From contig OZ037770.1 in assembly GCA_964035545.1 (NCBI GenBank), forward strand, positions 11,832,463-11,896,462: a DNA stretch of 64,000 nucleotides. The letters run 5' to 3'. The stretch comes from Bugula neritina. Taxonomy: Eukaryota; Bryozoa; Gymnolaemata; Cheilostomatida; Bugulidae. Below the pieces are notes generated by a model that had not been told where the DNA came from, made no database searches, and was given only the letters and a program-made list of their open reading frames with translations. The position numbers were made by a program, and so were the translations under genes. Shown here piece after piece: positions 24,340-35,778 of this stretch (the stretch's first letter is position 1; each line of letters begins with the position of its first letter).

Positions 24340-24733
24340 ATTAATTAGGACCCTTCAAACTCTCCATTTCTAAAAAAATTGCGTGGCCACCCCTCGGAGT
24401 GTAATGAGTGAAAGATAATTGGAGGTTACTTCTAGACTATAATATACTATTTTAAATTTTGTTATCGTCTACAACTCTGTCAAGATATGCGGTTAGTAAT
24501 CTGCAATATTTCAAGATATAATCTCAAGCTAATGGAAAATTAATCTGTTTGGTGATTAGTTGAACCAATCACGAGTGGTATTGACAATATCTCTCTCACG
24601 GTACATTATGTTCAACATAAATTATCATAATAATATATAATGTTTTATTTTAATGCAGAGCAGGCTTGCTATGGCTTACCAAATAGCAACATCCTTTCTT
24701 CGGGTCACACCCAAGGCCTTTTGCCAGCCTGAA

Positions 24734-24744
24734 AAGGCGGAGCT
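24734..24744 (+). promoter_or_regulatory. Shared collagen promoter element AAGGCGGAGCT (gene A)
   Basis: This exact 11-mer stands out in AT-rich DNA about 50 bp upstream of an AATAAAA TATA-like sequence (24786-24792). The same element is upstream of collagen genes B and C, each time in the gene's sense orientation. Confidence 0.7.
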
Positions 24745-24785
24745 TATAATAATACACCTGAAGATGCAATTGATGGCTGCTAGCT

Positions 24786-24862
24786 AATAAAAACAATGTA
24801 TCAAGTTGGTGAAGGCAGATTGGTGTGAGAAAGCAGTGAGGCCACTAGGGAAACACTGCCAG
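24786..24862 (+). promoter_or_regulatory. Collagen A core promoter and non-coding first exon (donor at 24863)
   Basis: A TATA-like AATAAAA is followed by moderately GC-rich sequence ending CACTGCCAG|GTAAGTTT, a consensus donor. Genes B and C have the same layout: TATA box, short 5' UTR exon, intron, then the ATG exon. The transcription start is probably near 24815 (inference). Confidence 0.55.
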
Positions 24863-25680
24863 GTAAGTTTAAATTCCATCTCCACACTACAAGCTAACAA
24901 TAATAGATATTACATTTAAGATTTATTAGGTGATACCTACACTACATTGCACTTTTAAGTTACAACTTTTCTTATAAAGAGATAATTGGTATCTAACGTT
25001 TCAACTCTTTAAATGTATTTTATTTACTTTGGAATAGTTGCCTTTGGATTTATTTTATAAAATAAGTCTAATACCACATTTATGATTTATGCATCTGGTA
25101 AAACTACCTTTTCAGATTTTCAGATTTTCTGAATATCTTAGATTTACCCCATTGCATTCTTAAACTACTCTCTATATAAACAGTTCAAATTACAGAAAAA
25201 TGCCTTATACATTTGAAAATAATAGTTTTATAGAAACGAAATCTAAAAAGACATTTTACTTAACTTTGCACTGCTATGCTATACATATTTTATACATTTT
25301 CATACGCGCTAATAAAATATTTTTTTACAATCAAAATGATACTCAATTATTCAGAAACCCAAACAAACAAACTGTAAAAGTTGTTTTAAACGACATTGTT
25401 GCATAAATTGCAAAAATTCACCAATAGCCTTTCTACATTGTACTACAAATAAAACTTATATGAGTTTGTAACAAAATATTATGTGTAAAATGCCTTTAAT
25501 GACTATATTGAATCATTATGAATGTTTACATAAAAGGCATTCTAAATAGAGACTCATGTAGTATGCATGCTATGCTGTAGCTAGTAGGGTATAATATGTA
25601 TGATGTTACAACTCAATGCAAAAATATATAGATTTCTTTTAAGAAACTACATGAATATTTCATATTTCTAAGGAAGCACA

Positions 25681-28600
25681 ATGCATATCCAGAAGCTTTC
25701 AACCTTTTCCATCGTGGTGTCATGCACTATATTCACCTCTTTGGTAATCTCTGGATCCATCTTTGCTACATATCTCCTCAACAAACTAGATCTCCTTGAA
25801 TCCGAGGTGAGGAATTTACGTAATCTGTGTAGTATATCACATACCACTGCATTGTTTGCGGGGTTTCCATGACTACTAAAAATACACATGTTCTTGTTGC
25901 TAAGGCGTGACTGTTGACACAAGGTATTGTCAATCTAACTCAAGTAGAAACTGATTTGAAATGTCAAGACTTTATGCAAATAAAACACCATCTGTTGGGT
26001 AATTTGCCATAGTTTCTAGGTTTGAAAATGCTGAGGCTACAGATTTTTGGCTAAGAACTCTTAAATATTTTATGTAAAAAGCTGTGAGCATAAGCGTAGT
26101 TGACACCTGTTAAACTTCCAGTCATAAAAGGATTATTCTGTGCAACAGTAGACCTTTGTATAGCTTAATGCAAGCATTTAGAAGTAGACATTAATCCCAA
26201 AAATATGCAAAACAAGGCATTTTTTATATAAGTACGTCATATCTGTTTTTGTGTTTACAGATCTATCTTTCCTTTTGGGTAGCATTAGAACAATAGTTTT
26301 ATTTCCAATGATTGATTGAGAAATGTTGAATGTATCTTTAGTTGAAGTTTGTAGAAATTATCTTTTCTTGCAACAGAAATTTTAGTAATTCTGTCAGCTA
26401 GGGTATTAAATGAAAGAGTGAAGTGTGCAGTAGCCAATTATATCAGTCTTTTACCCGATTTGTTTTTATTTTAATAAGATGCCATCCACGTAGCTTAAGT
26501 ACAATAATATATGTTAAAATAATAAGTTTTCTGTTTATACATTTCTATACAATCACTAATTTTGAGATTTTATATGTATGATTTTAAAACTTTATTAGAA
26601 TAGCAATTTTATTTAAAAGCTTTATAAATGATTCATTTATTACTATAAAGAAATCAATATAAAATTATATTGGTCATAAATTATGGAGTTAGAAAAAGTT
26701 TCATCACAATTCTGAAATTTGCTTTTGTTTGTTTGAAGGCTCTGCAGGGTAGTTAAATTATATATGATGTTAAATGAACTATTTTCTATAAATAATGCAA
26801 AATAATATTTTATGTTTCAGCTCGTTGACCTACATAAGCTACCAGATGTAAAGCCATCACAGGTAAGATTTTCAACAGTGTATTTACAATCTTGCTTTAA
26901 ATTACAACATTTACCTATGGTCATGCAATAAAAATGTTGTGTATATGTGAAAAAGTCAATAATTTAAGTTTTCCATGAGTTCCAAATTGGGAAAAACCCA
27001 TTATATTTTTTGCGTAAATTACGTAATTTGCAAAGTTTATTTTGTTTGTGCTTCAAGTTTTCTGAAATTAGTAAATATAATTTTTAGATATGATTTTCAA
27101 ATTTTGAGCCTCCTATCATTATAATTATAATTTAAGAATCTTGTTTAGTAACAATTTTCCTTTAATATGCTTTCGATTTCACAAAACAAGTCTGTGTTAC
27201 AGTTGTTCAGAGTTAAAAGAGATGATGACGACGACTACCACACTACTACCACCCAGAGATCTCACTCTGTCTCCAAGTGCCCAGCCTCTTGCCCACCTGG
27301 TCCACCAGGACCTCCTGGACCTCCCGGTTATCCAGGAGTAACCCATTCTCCTCCACCAGGTAATAGGTGATGAGTGTTTAACATAACACATTCTCTTATG
27401 TTGGTCCTGAAACAAAACTATGTCAGTACGTTATTATATTGATAGAGAAACGTAGAGTTAAGTGTCATGTCTAGAAAATTGCGAAAGAAACTGTTCTGTT
27501 AACACTATTATAGTAGTTTGTGTCTTTTTTTTAATTTTAATCTAATATGCAGCCCAAAATAGAAGGAAAATCTCAAAATTTAAAATTTAAAAATGACACT
27601 AATCAAAGACTGCATAGATTTTAAAAAAATCAGATCCAGTGTTTTGATTGGAGCAACAATGAATACATAATTCTGATCATTGCAGGTCCACCTGGACCAA
27701 AAGGTCCATCTGGAGATGTGGGAGCAGCTGGAAGATCAGGACCCCCAGGTAAGGCTGGTGAAAGAGGCGCTCCTGGAGGTGGGGTTGCAGGTCCAAAAGG
27801 TGCCAACGGACCAATTGGTGATGCTGGATCTAGAGGCCGAAACTACCGTGGCAAAAAGGGAGAAGCTGGAGAATCTGGACCTGCAGGTAAATTTCAGCAC
27901 TTTTAAACTCAATCTGTTGTTTTAAAAAATATATAAGAGTCATTTTTAGTTTTAATCAGTACGAAGATATTTAGTGTAAGATGAATCTTGCACTTTTAAA
28001 GTTTGAATATTCAAATCCGGATCAAAGGTTTGTGGTTTTCTGAACTGGTAGGATGTTATTATATTAAGTTTCTAAAACTGTTTAGCATTACCTTATAGTT
28101 CACTTTATGCATTCAGGAATTCCCGGTAAAGACGGACTTCCTGGTGAGCGTGGTGATGATAACACCAGACCAGGTCCAAGAGGCTACAGAGGGCCTAAAG
28201 GACAACCTGGTGATGCTGGAGTAAAGGGACCTGTCGGTAAACAAGGACGTGAAGGTGACAGAGGAAGAGTATGTATTAGTACTATAATATGAAATTTCAA
28301 ACCGACTAAATTGTTCCAAGTCTTTGATCTAATTTTCAATTTTTTGTGAAATAATTTTTTTATAATTTTAATTTCTCATGTTGTTGCTGAACTTTTACAG
28401 ACAACTTTATAAGCAAATTAAGTATACATCAGGAATACTTCAGGTGTTGAATATTTAACTATCACCAACTCGTTGCAGCATCAAGTAGTTACAAATAGTA
28501 TGATAGCAAAATGATGTCACTGTTACAGAGATACAAAGGACCTAAAGGGGCCAAAGGAGATGATGGACTAAACGGTGTATCATCTAAAGTCAAAGGAATG

Positions 28601-31600
28601 CCAGGAGATGCAGCCGTCGGAAGAAAAGGTAAAGCAGTCCCTTTTTGCTCTTCTTTATGATAGGACAACTTTTTGAAGGCAGCAACTCTTTTATTCGTGA
28701 AAGAAATGTCTCCTGCATTTTTTTATAACAGCTTTCATACTTTGGAATAGTTTAATTTACCTTGCATAGTAATATACATTCGTCCTGAAACAAAATTCCA
28801 AATTATAGAAAACTGTTAGACTATCAACTTTTTTAAAAGTAAGTCTTCAGGGTTTTTATTTTAATAGTAAGAAGTTTAAACAATTAAAATAATCAGCCTA
28901 ACTAATGGTATTTTATGAAGTTGGTGCACAGTTCAACGTTTAGCATTTTATATCTTAAAAAAATCAAAATTGAATTTTTGCTTGATTATGCTCTTTGTCT
29001 TGTACAATATTTGTATTAGCAAAGTCACATATTTTAGTTTGTTTAATGGAATTTTGGTAATCCATCTTAAACAGGTGCACCAGGACAGGACGGTAGACCA
29101 GGTTACCATGGTGCCAAAGGAGCCAGAGGTGAGACTCATAGGGGAGACAAAGGTCAGCCTGGTGACAAAGGACCTAAGGGACGTGTAGGTGCAAGCTTGA
29201 GGGGAAGATACGGTCCAGCCGGTGTTCAAGGACCAAAGGGAGAAGTCGGCGACAAAGGATTAGGCGGTGTTGGATACCCAGGTATGAAACTATTCAATAT
29301 TTATACAAAAAAAGAACAAAATAGATTAAGTTGACACATTGCAAAAATCTAGAGGTATTTATCAAGGATTTTGTTTCAACTTCAACAGTAAAATAGTGAG
29401 CCCTTCAATAACATTTTTGGCAATTAATGCTCAAAAGACAAAATTAAAATTACTTACAAGTGCAGAGCAGCGGTTAAAGTTGTGCTAATAACTTTTCAAG
29501 TTATTAGTAGCTATATTCAAGCCAGCATTCAATCATATAAATTATTTAAATTATTATATAAATATTATATTATATCATAAACTATTATAAAAATATTAAA
29601 GTATATAAAGTGCAGTTGAAATATGCATATTGTATTAGTAGCAAATAGGACCAGGATAAATGAAATTGGTAAAAAATATATAAAATAAATGCAATGTAAA
29701 AAGAGATGTTACAATCATAATTATTTGCAGGTCCAAAGGGATCCCGCGGAGAGCCAGGTTTGAAAGGACCAGCCTCTCTAGAAAAGGGGCCAGTCGGCAG
29801 AAAGGGAGAGCCAGGTGACCGTGGCAGAAGGTACAGAGGAACAAAGGGAGAGCGCGGAGAAATGGGACCTACAGGACCAGTTGGTGGTGAAGGCCAGGGA
29901 CCTAAAGGTGAGAAAATATGATCTGTTTGTATTGTGATATATTTACTGTGATATAAACTTACATATTTACTTATATTATTTACTTAAACTTGTTTACATT
30001 TTTACTTATATATACTTTAATGTATTTACATATCTACATATATTTACTGTAATATAAACTTACGTGTTTGGATGTATTTACTGTAATATATTTACATATT
30101 TACATGTAATGTATTATTTGTAATACAAACTTACATATTTACACATATTTACTGTGATATATTTTATCTTTGCATTTATTTACTATTAGTCATTAACATA
30201 TCTATATATTGTATTTACAGAGGTTTATTTAAATGGATTTACAGTGCTTTGATAAGTTATTATATGACAAAAACATTGCATGCAATCTGAATGACAATAA
30301 ATCAGCTTTCACTGTAGCCTACATTCTATGTTTGTATAGGACAAAGAGGATGGAGGGGCAATCAAGGAGTCCCGGGTCCAAAGGGAGAGGCAGGAGATAA
30401 GGGCAAACCCAACACTGCCCCTGGTCCAGCAGGTCCAAGAGGAGACCTTGGACCAGCTGGTCCTATGGGCGGTCTTGGTGCTAAGGGGCCAAAGGGAAAT
30501 GCCGGACCTCGTGGAAGAGTAGGTTTACAGAAATATTATTTGACTTTTACTGGTTTTAATTTTGAGAAAACTGAGCAATTATTACCTAATCATCATATAA
30601 TTTAGGATTTCTTAATCTCGATACTAGCAATGTATTATGAGATAGTTTAACAAACTGAGTCAAGCACTGTGTTTGTAAATTGTTTTGTTTATATTTTATG
30701 CTACTGCTTTTGTAGAGATACAGAGGAGCTAAAGGAGAACAGGGAGTTACTGGTGGAGTCGGACCACAAGGAGGTCCAGGAAGAAAAGGTGCATCACTCC
30801 GAGGGCCTACTGGTAAGAAAGAAGTAACAATTTATTTAAAGTATTTTAACTTTCAGACAAATATTTCTTATGTTGTTTGCCATGTTTTCTTTCATCTTCT
30901 TCACTGACAGGAAACTGCTTTTTTAAAATTACAAAAATAGAAGCTTCTTTTAACGTTTGTAGCAGAACATGAATTAGTAAAGAAACATTTTCCAGAACAA
31001 TTGTGTTGGTAGTTACGAATCTAGTTTCTTGAATATAGGTATGAAAGGTGAGATGGGAGTGCCAGGCGGTGTTGGTCCTAAAGGAGAAGTAGGACCATCT
31101 TACAGAGGTCCAGTTGGACCACCTGGACCAGCAGGCCCATGGGGACCAAGTCTGCCAGGAAAAATGGGTGAACGAGGATTAAGCTATCCTGGACCTAAAG
31201 GTAAACAAAACCAGTAGCATTACATAAACTTAATTTCCTGCTTCTACGATGCTATCATAGTGTATAAAACAACATATATTGTGAAATATTTTCTTTAAGG
31301 CCTTAAATGCTAACCTTATGGACAATTTATTTATTACTCGTCTATTTGTAGCGATCAAATTCCTAGTGGTAATATCAAATATTAAAACCTAGCAATGAAC
31401 CTTCAAAAGGGATTGTTTGGCTCTAATATATGAATAAAATTAGCGTAGCTTGTTGAGTAATTGAGATGACAACTCCAAATTAATTTTTAAAAATACTATA
31501 TTTAGTACATATCATAATATTTAGTGCAAACAATACCTGGAGCTTGATTTGTACTTTCGGCTTTGTAAAACACATTTAATTTCTATATCACAGGTCCTGC

Positions 31601-31712
31601 TGGTGCTCCTGGTCCACAGGGACCACGAGGACGTCCTGGAGCTACAGGTAAAAGCGGTTCCAGTTGGGGCGCACCTGCACCACAAGACTCTGGAGAGAAT
31701 CTCTACGGCTAA
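25681..31712 (+). CDS. Membrane-anchored cuticle-type collagen A (12 coding exons, 572 aa)
   Basis: Coding exons, all GT-AG with matching phases: 25681-25806, 26821-26862, 27203-27359, 27686-27886, 28117-28268, 28529-28628, 29075-29281, 29731-29907, 30340-30518, 30716-30812, 31039-31200, 31594-31712. Residues about 8-32 form one membrane helix ([20 protein letters not shown]) after a short N-terminal tail, a type II signal anchor. An R-V-K-R furin-type site ends at residue 62, followed by a run of five Asp and a Cys-x3-Cys pair (82, 86). Gly-X-Y triplets then run almost to the end, with a few interruptions and many GPKG triplets. The tail is [20 protein letters not shown] saw no cysteine in the helix or tail. 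Family knowledge: such proteins trimerise, are cut by furin-like proteases and form extracellular matrix or cuticle. The start matches gene B, where the ATG exon also begins just after an acceptor. An orthologous name cannot be given. Confidence 0.93.
29935..30215. repeat. Degenerate tandem repeat inside a collagen A intron
   Basis: The words TATTTACTGTAATATAAACT and TTACATATTTAC recur with irregular spacing through most of the intron between exons 29731-29907 and 30340-30518. Confidence 0.65.
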
Positions 31713-31845
31713 ATGTTAGTCTAAACACACCTACAAGGAAAACTTTATAGTCTTAAGACAGATGAGATGATGCTTACTGACTCCACACTACAGATAAAAA
31801 ATAACATTGAACAAACAAATTGTAAACCTAATCGATTTGACTATG

Positions 31846-31851
31846 AATAAA
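31846..31851 (+). terminator. Collagen A polyadenylation signal (AATAAA)
   Basis: GAATAAATGTGG lies 134 bp after the stop codon, a normal 3' UTR length. Confidence 0.6.
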
Positions 31852-33458
31852 TGTGGAGATCGATCAATTTTAACATGATGACTACTATTTGCGCCATAAC
31901 ATGCAGCATTTGCTGTTTGCATAACTATAGAGAGTATGATATAGTGGTAAAGTATTAGTCTAGCTTATTAGCTGTTTAGATGGTGCAAATTTATTGGCTT
32001 AGACAATTCTGTTTCTTGATTTTTTTCAAACTATTGATTGCCAAATTACAGCTTGATTAGTAAAGTGATTACTAGCTTGCAGTAAATATTCTTTGACATG
32101 TTGCATTCATTCTATTTCTTATAGAAGTAGATTTAAATAATTATAAAAACAACAAGGTATCTCAAAGCAGTGTTTAGTATATTGCAGCAGCAATAACTGT
32201 CCAAAAAAAAAAAATTACAATATAATAATAATTATTTTAAAATAATTTCAGTACATCATATATAAAGCTGTACAACATCATATTTTCTTCCTCTAGACAA
32301 TTGACGCTTCTTTCTGTACAGGTATGTGAAAAGTTTACTCATGTCTCTTACTAAATAGTTTGTACCATGCACTGTCTTGGTGATTTGCATTTTTATTCTC
32401 AATATTGAATACGTCTATGTTTAAAATTCATTTTTTTCCATATCTGTTATCTTACAGTAATTTGAGGTTAGATTAGTAATCAAATAAAACATTGGTAGGC
32501 AATCATTTCTGTTGCATAGAACTAATGTTTGTGAAATTTATTTTGCTACAGCATATCATAAAGAGGCGACTTAGCAAGGGGCAAGACTTTCAAGACAGAA
32601 CACAAGTAAAATACTGAAAGATTGTGCCACTGACACAGAGAGCTTCTGAGCGCAAACTATTGAAGCATAAAAGTGAGTTAATAAGTCTTGTACATCTATT
32701 TGACATAGCTCCATGAAAAGATAACTTCTTCACACTTATAGTAAAAAAGAAAACAACTTCAAAATACATGTCCTTATATACGTAGCTATTATAAAGATGA
32801 AAGCAAATTACTTTGAAACTCAGTTCAAATAGTTGCCCAACTAAGACCTTAAATTAATAGAAAAGAAATGAATTAATATCTTTGCTAAGTTAGTAATATT
32901 ATACATATAACACTACAAGATTCTTAATTATACAACATTTTTGAATATATTCATTTTTTTATCATAGATTTATTATCATATACAAAGGAGTTATTTTCTT
33001 TTGTCTTTATTCTATCATGGTGGATAATATTCTCACTTCTGACTCCATTATTATTATTATCATACTTATGGTTCTTTACACGCTAATCATTATTTTTTTA
33101 TTTTCAATAATTAACTAAGGTTGCCTCTAATGCATCATGATATATTTAGGATCAAGTATTTTGGATTTTTCCTCCAACAAGCAGTAATGAAAATACAACT
33201 CCAAAAATAGGCAAATTCAAGCAAAATCTTTTATAATCTCACACTTTTTGGTGTAACCAATTGTAGGTCTTGCTATAGATTAATGTAAAATTCACAACAA
33301 CTTTTGTCATTTTTATTGTTTCTCATAACTTTCGCTCTGGGTTGAATTTATACAGGGCCTGCTACTTAGCAATTTGTAGTGCCCCCCCCCCCCCCCATGT
33401 AATGTAGATTAAACTTTTTGTGAGCTCACTATTCAGTATTATTTTGCTTTCTTGATTT
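31852..33458. other. Intergenic sequence, AT-rich, with a poly(C) run
   Basis: No gene recognised. A run of about 15-17 C lies at 33382-33399, unusual in this AT-rich context. Confidence 0.5.
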
Positions 33459-33542
33459 AGTCTGGTGGTGCAGCGCATAGGGGCTTTTTCTACACTGCTA
33501 AATGAGTTGGTGCTGCACAGGTTCAAACCCCAACCACAGACA
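33459..33542 (+). repeat. tRNA-like element (SINE head or tRNA pseudogene)
   Basis: GTCTGGTGGTGCAGCGCATAG resembles an A-box region, GGTTCAAACCCC is a near-consensus B-box, and the ends GTCTG/CAGAC can pair. A long central insertion and mispaired arms make it unlikely to be a functional tRNA. Confidence 0.5.
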
Positions 33543-35636
33543 AATTTATAACATGTTCACCATTTTTTATTCCATATTTTACACATTTTTCTTGTTAATC
33601 AGATGGGTGTTGAATTGTGTTTTAGAGTAAAATGACTGATTAACCTTGCCTGTGCTGTGAAAGAAGATTTCAAAAAATAACTACAGATGACAAAACGACA
33701 ATGGTTGAAACCAAAGTCTGATGTGCATCGTAGAAAGGTAGGTAGCCCATTTCTTCTATCTAATTATAAGTATACCATTTGCACTTGGTAAAGATTATTA
33801 TTATATTTCTTTATTATTTCTTATGTGCAAAATTAGTTTATGGTTAATTTTTCAGACTTATAGATGAATTATTACTGTAGTACCTTATATAACTTAGACA
33901 TACACATTTTATATTGCAAAGCCAAAGCTTTTTCATGATAGCCTTCCATATATATTACTAATTAAAACTTCTGCAGCAATCATAATTAAAATATGTCAAA
34001 ATGAGTATAATTTTAATTTTTTTGCTATAGTGCAATATTTTATCTTAGCCTCAAATCTAACAATTTATTATAAATAATTATTAATGATCTTTTCTTGTTA
34101 AAAGTGTAAGGCCAGTTAATCTTGTTGTGCATCAATCTGTGCCTGAAAGAAAGTCTGGGGATTGATATTAATTGTAAGCAAAAAATTGAAGCTGTAAATT
34201 ATGTACAGACACGACAAAAAACACATTCCCATCTTTTTTAAACAGCCATAATAGTATATAAATAAAAAGAAGTGTTATTGAATGATGAATGTTGAAAAAA
34301 TTACAATTAATTGATTAATATTTTGCATTTAAATTATTAAATGACTAAAGAACATGTTGATGGTTGTTGCCCTAAATTTTTCTGCTGTTTCCAAATATTT
34401 TCAGTAAATTGTGAGCTTGTTTGCTCTCAGTTAAACAGTGCAGCTAGTTACAAAGTATAATTTCTGACAATACTAATAATTAATAGCATTAGTTTAATAA
34501 AACTGCAGTTACCATTATTTACAGCATTACCTATCTACTTCTGCAGCAATTAGTTTAAATTTTCAAAACTGTTAATGTACATTTTAATTAAACTAACGAG
34601 CATTAACTAAAAAATTAATTTGATTTGGTGCTAAAAATAAAATTTATGGTTTTATATCAAGTTTTAAGTTTGCAAAACAAGTTATTTTAAATAGGGAGAT
34701 TGTGAATCATAAGCATCGTAAGTCCAATGTTTTAAAATTAAACTTTTTTTAATATTCAACAATTACACAAATTGGTATTTATAAATATAAAATTTAAAAA
34801 GTCTCTTATTTAAATTTCTAAAGTTTCCAAGTGTGTACTCTTATCAGAGTACTTACAGAAACATTTTTATGTGATTATGTCATTTATTTACTTTTGTAAT
34901 AATTTATATTACTCCAATAGATTAAAGTTTTGAAAAAAATGAGTTCACAAAGATGTATGCGCTCTTGCAATATTATTGATAGGTGCCATATTTTAAGTTA
35001 TTCAAAATGTCCCTTAGCAAAAAGCAGTAGAATGCAGCTGCCATCTTGACAACTCAATCCGTGTTGCTAGGTAACAGCATAACAAATGTATTTTATCACC
35101 ATAACAAAGCAAGTCATCAAACTAACACTAATCATATCTGCATATAATTAGAATTTTGTGCATGCTTTAGAAACATGTTAGAAAACTATGGAAAATTTTA
35201 AAATAGCAAATTCTTGATTGACTCATAAATATTCTGGTTGTCTAGGTTGGTGATGAGGTATTTTTGAACATCCTCTCTTTAAACTCTTTTTACTAACCTC
35301 AATGCAAATTCCAAAAAAAAATTTGAATAGAATGCACATTTGCTATGTAAATACTTCACTATAAAAAATAGTGTTTATATATACTCCACGTTTCCATAGC
35401 ATCAAATTGATACTCGTATAGTTAACATTGCAAGATAAAATGTGTGTGGTGCCCAAATGTCTTTTTTAATTAAATTTTATGTACTATGTATTTGAGGGAA
35501 TAGTTTGAGTAAATCTGATAGCTGTGGTAAGCCATACAAAATGTACTTGACACTTATCCCACCATTCAAGTTATATCTTTGAGTACTAAAAGCCTGTTTT
35601 CAGAATTAATAAGAGTGCAGTTTAAATTTAAATGCA
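33543..35636. other. Convergent intergenic region between collagens A and B
   Basis: AT-rich, no supported gene or repeat. Confidence 0.5.
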
Positions 35637-35642
35637 TTTATT
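35637..35642 (-). terminator. Collagen B polyadenylation signal (AATAAA, minus strand)
   Basis: TTTATT on the plus strand about 137 bp beyond the gene B stop codon, almost the same distance as in gene A. Confidence 0.55.
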
Positions 35643-35778
35643 ATTATGACCTCACAATTTCTAAAACTTTAACCTTACAAACTGTTTAGAGAAAAATTAA
35701 TTTGAATCACAATATAGACTTAAACTGAATCCTTTGACATGTTAATCTGTGGGTCTTTCTTATCAATTAGGTTTGAAG

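Larger units (their letters stand above)
21168..24438 (-). mobile_element. DNA transposon with terminal inverted repeats, decayed
   Basis: The ends are an 18-bp perfect inverted repeat: AGTCTAGAAGTAACCTCC at 21168-21185 and its complement at 24421-24438. They continue as an imperfect inverted repeat to about 60 bp (both include ATTACACT... then GGTGGCCAC). A 5-bp direct repeat ATAAT flanks both sides (21163-21167 and 24439-24443), as expected of a target duplication. Inside are minus-strand ORF remnants (22346-23304) and subterminal direct repeats. I could not identify a DDE transposase, so the superfamily is unassigned. Confidence 0.75.

Noticed and set aside
25668-25922. Minus-strand open frame over the first coding exon of collagen A
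   Set aside because: It is antisense to an exon supported by its paralog in gene B.
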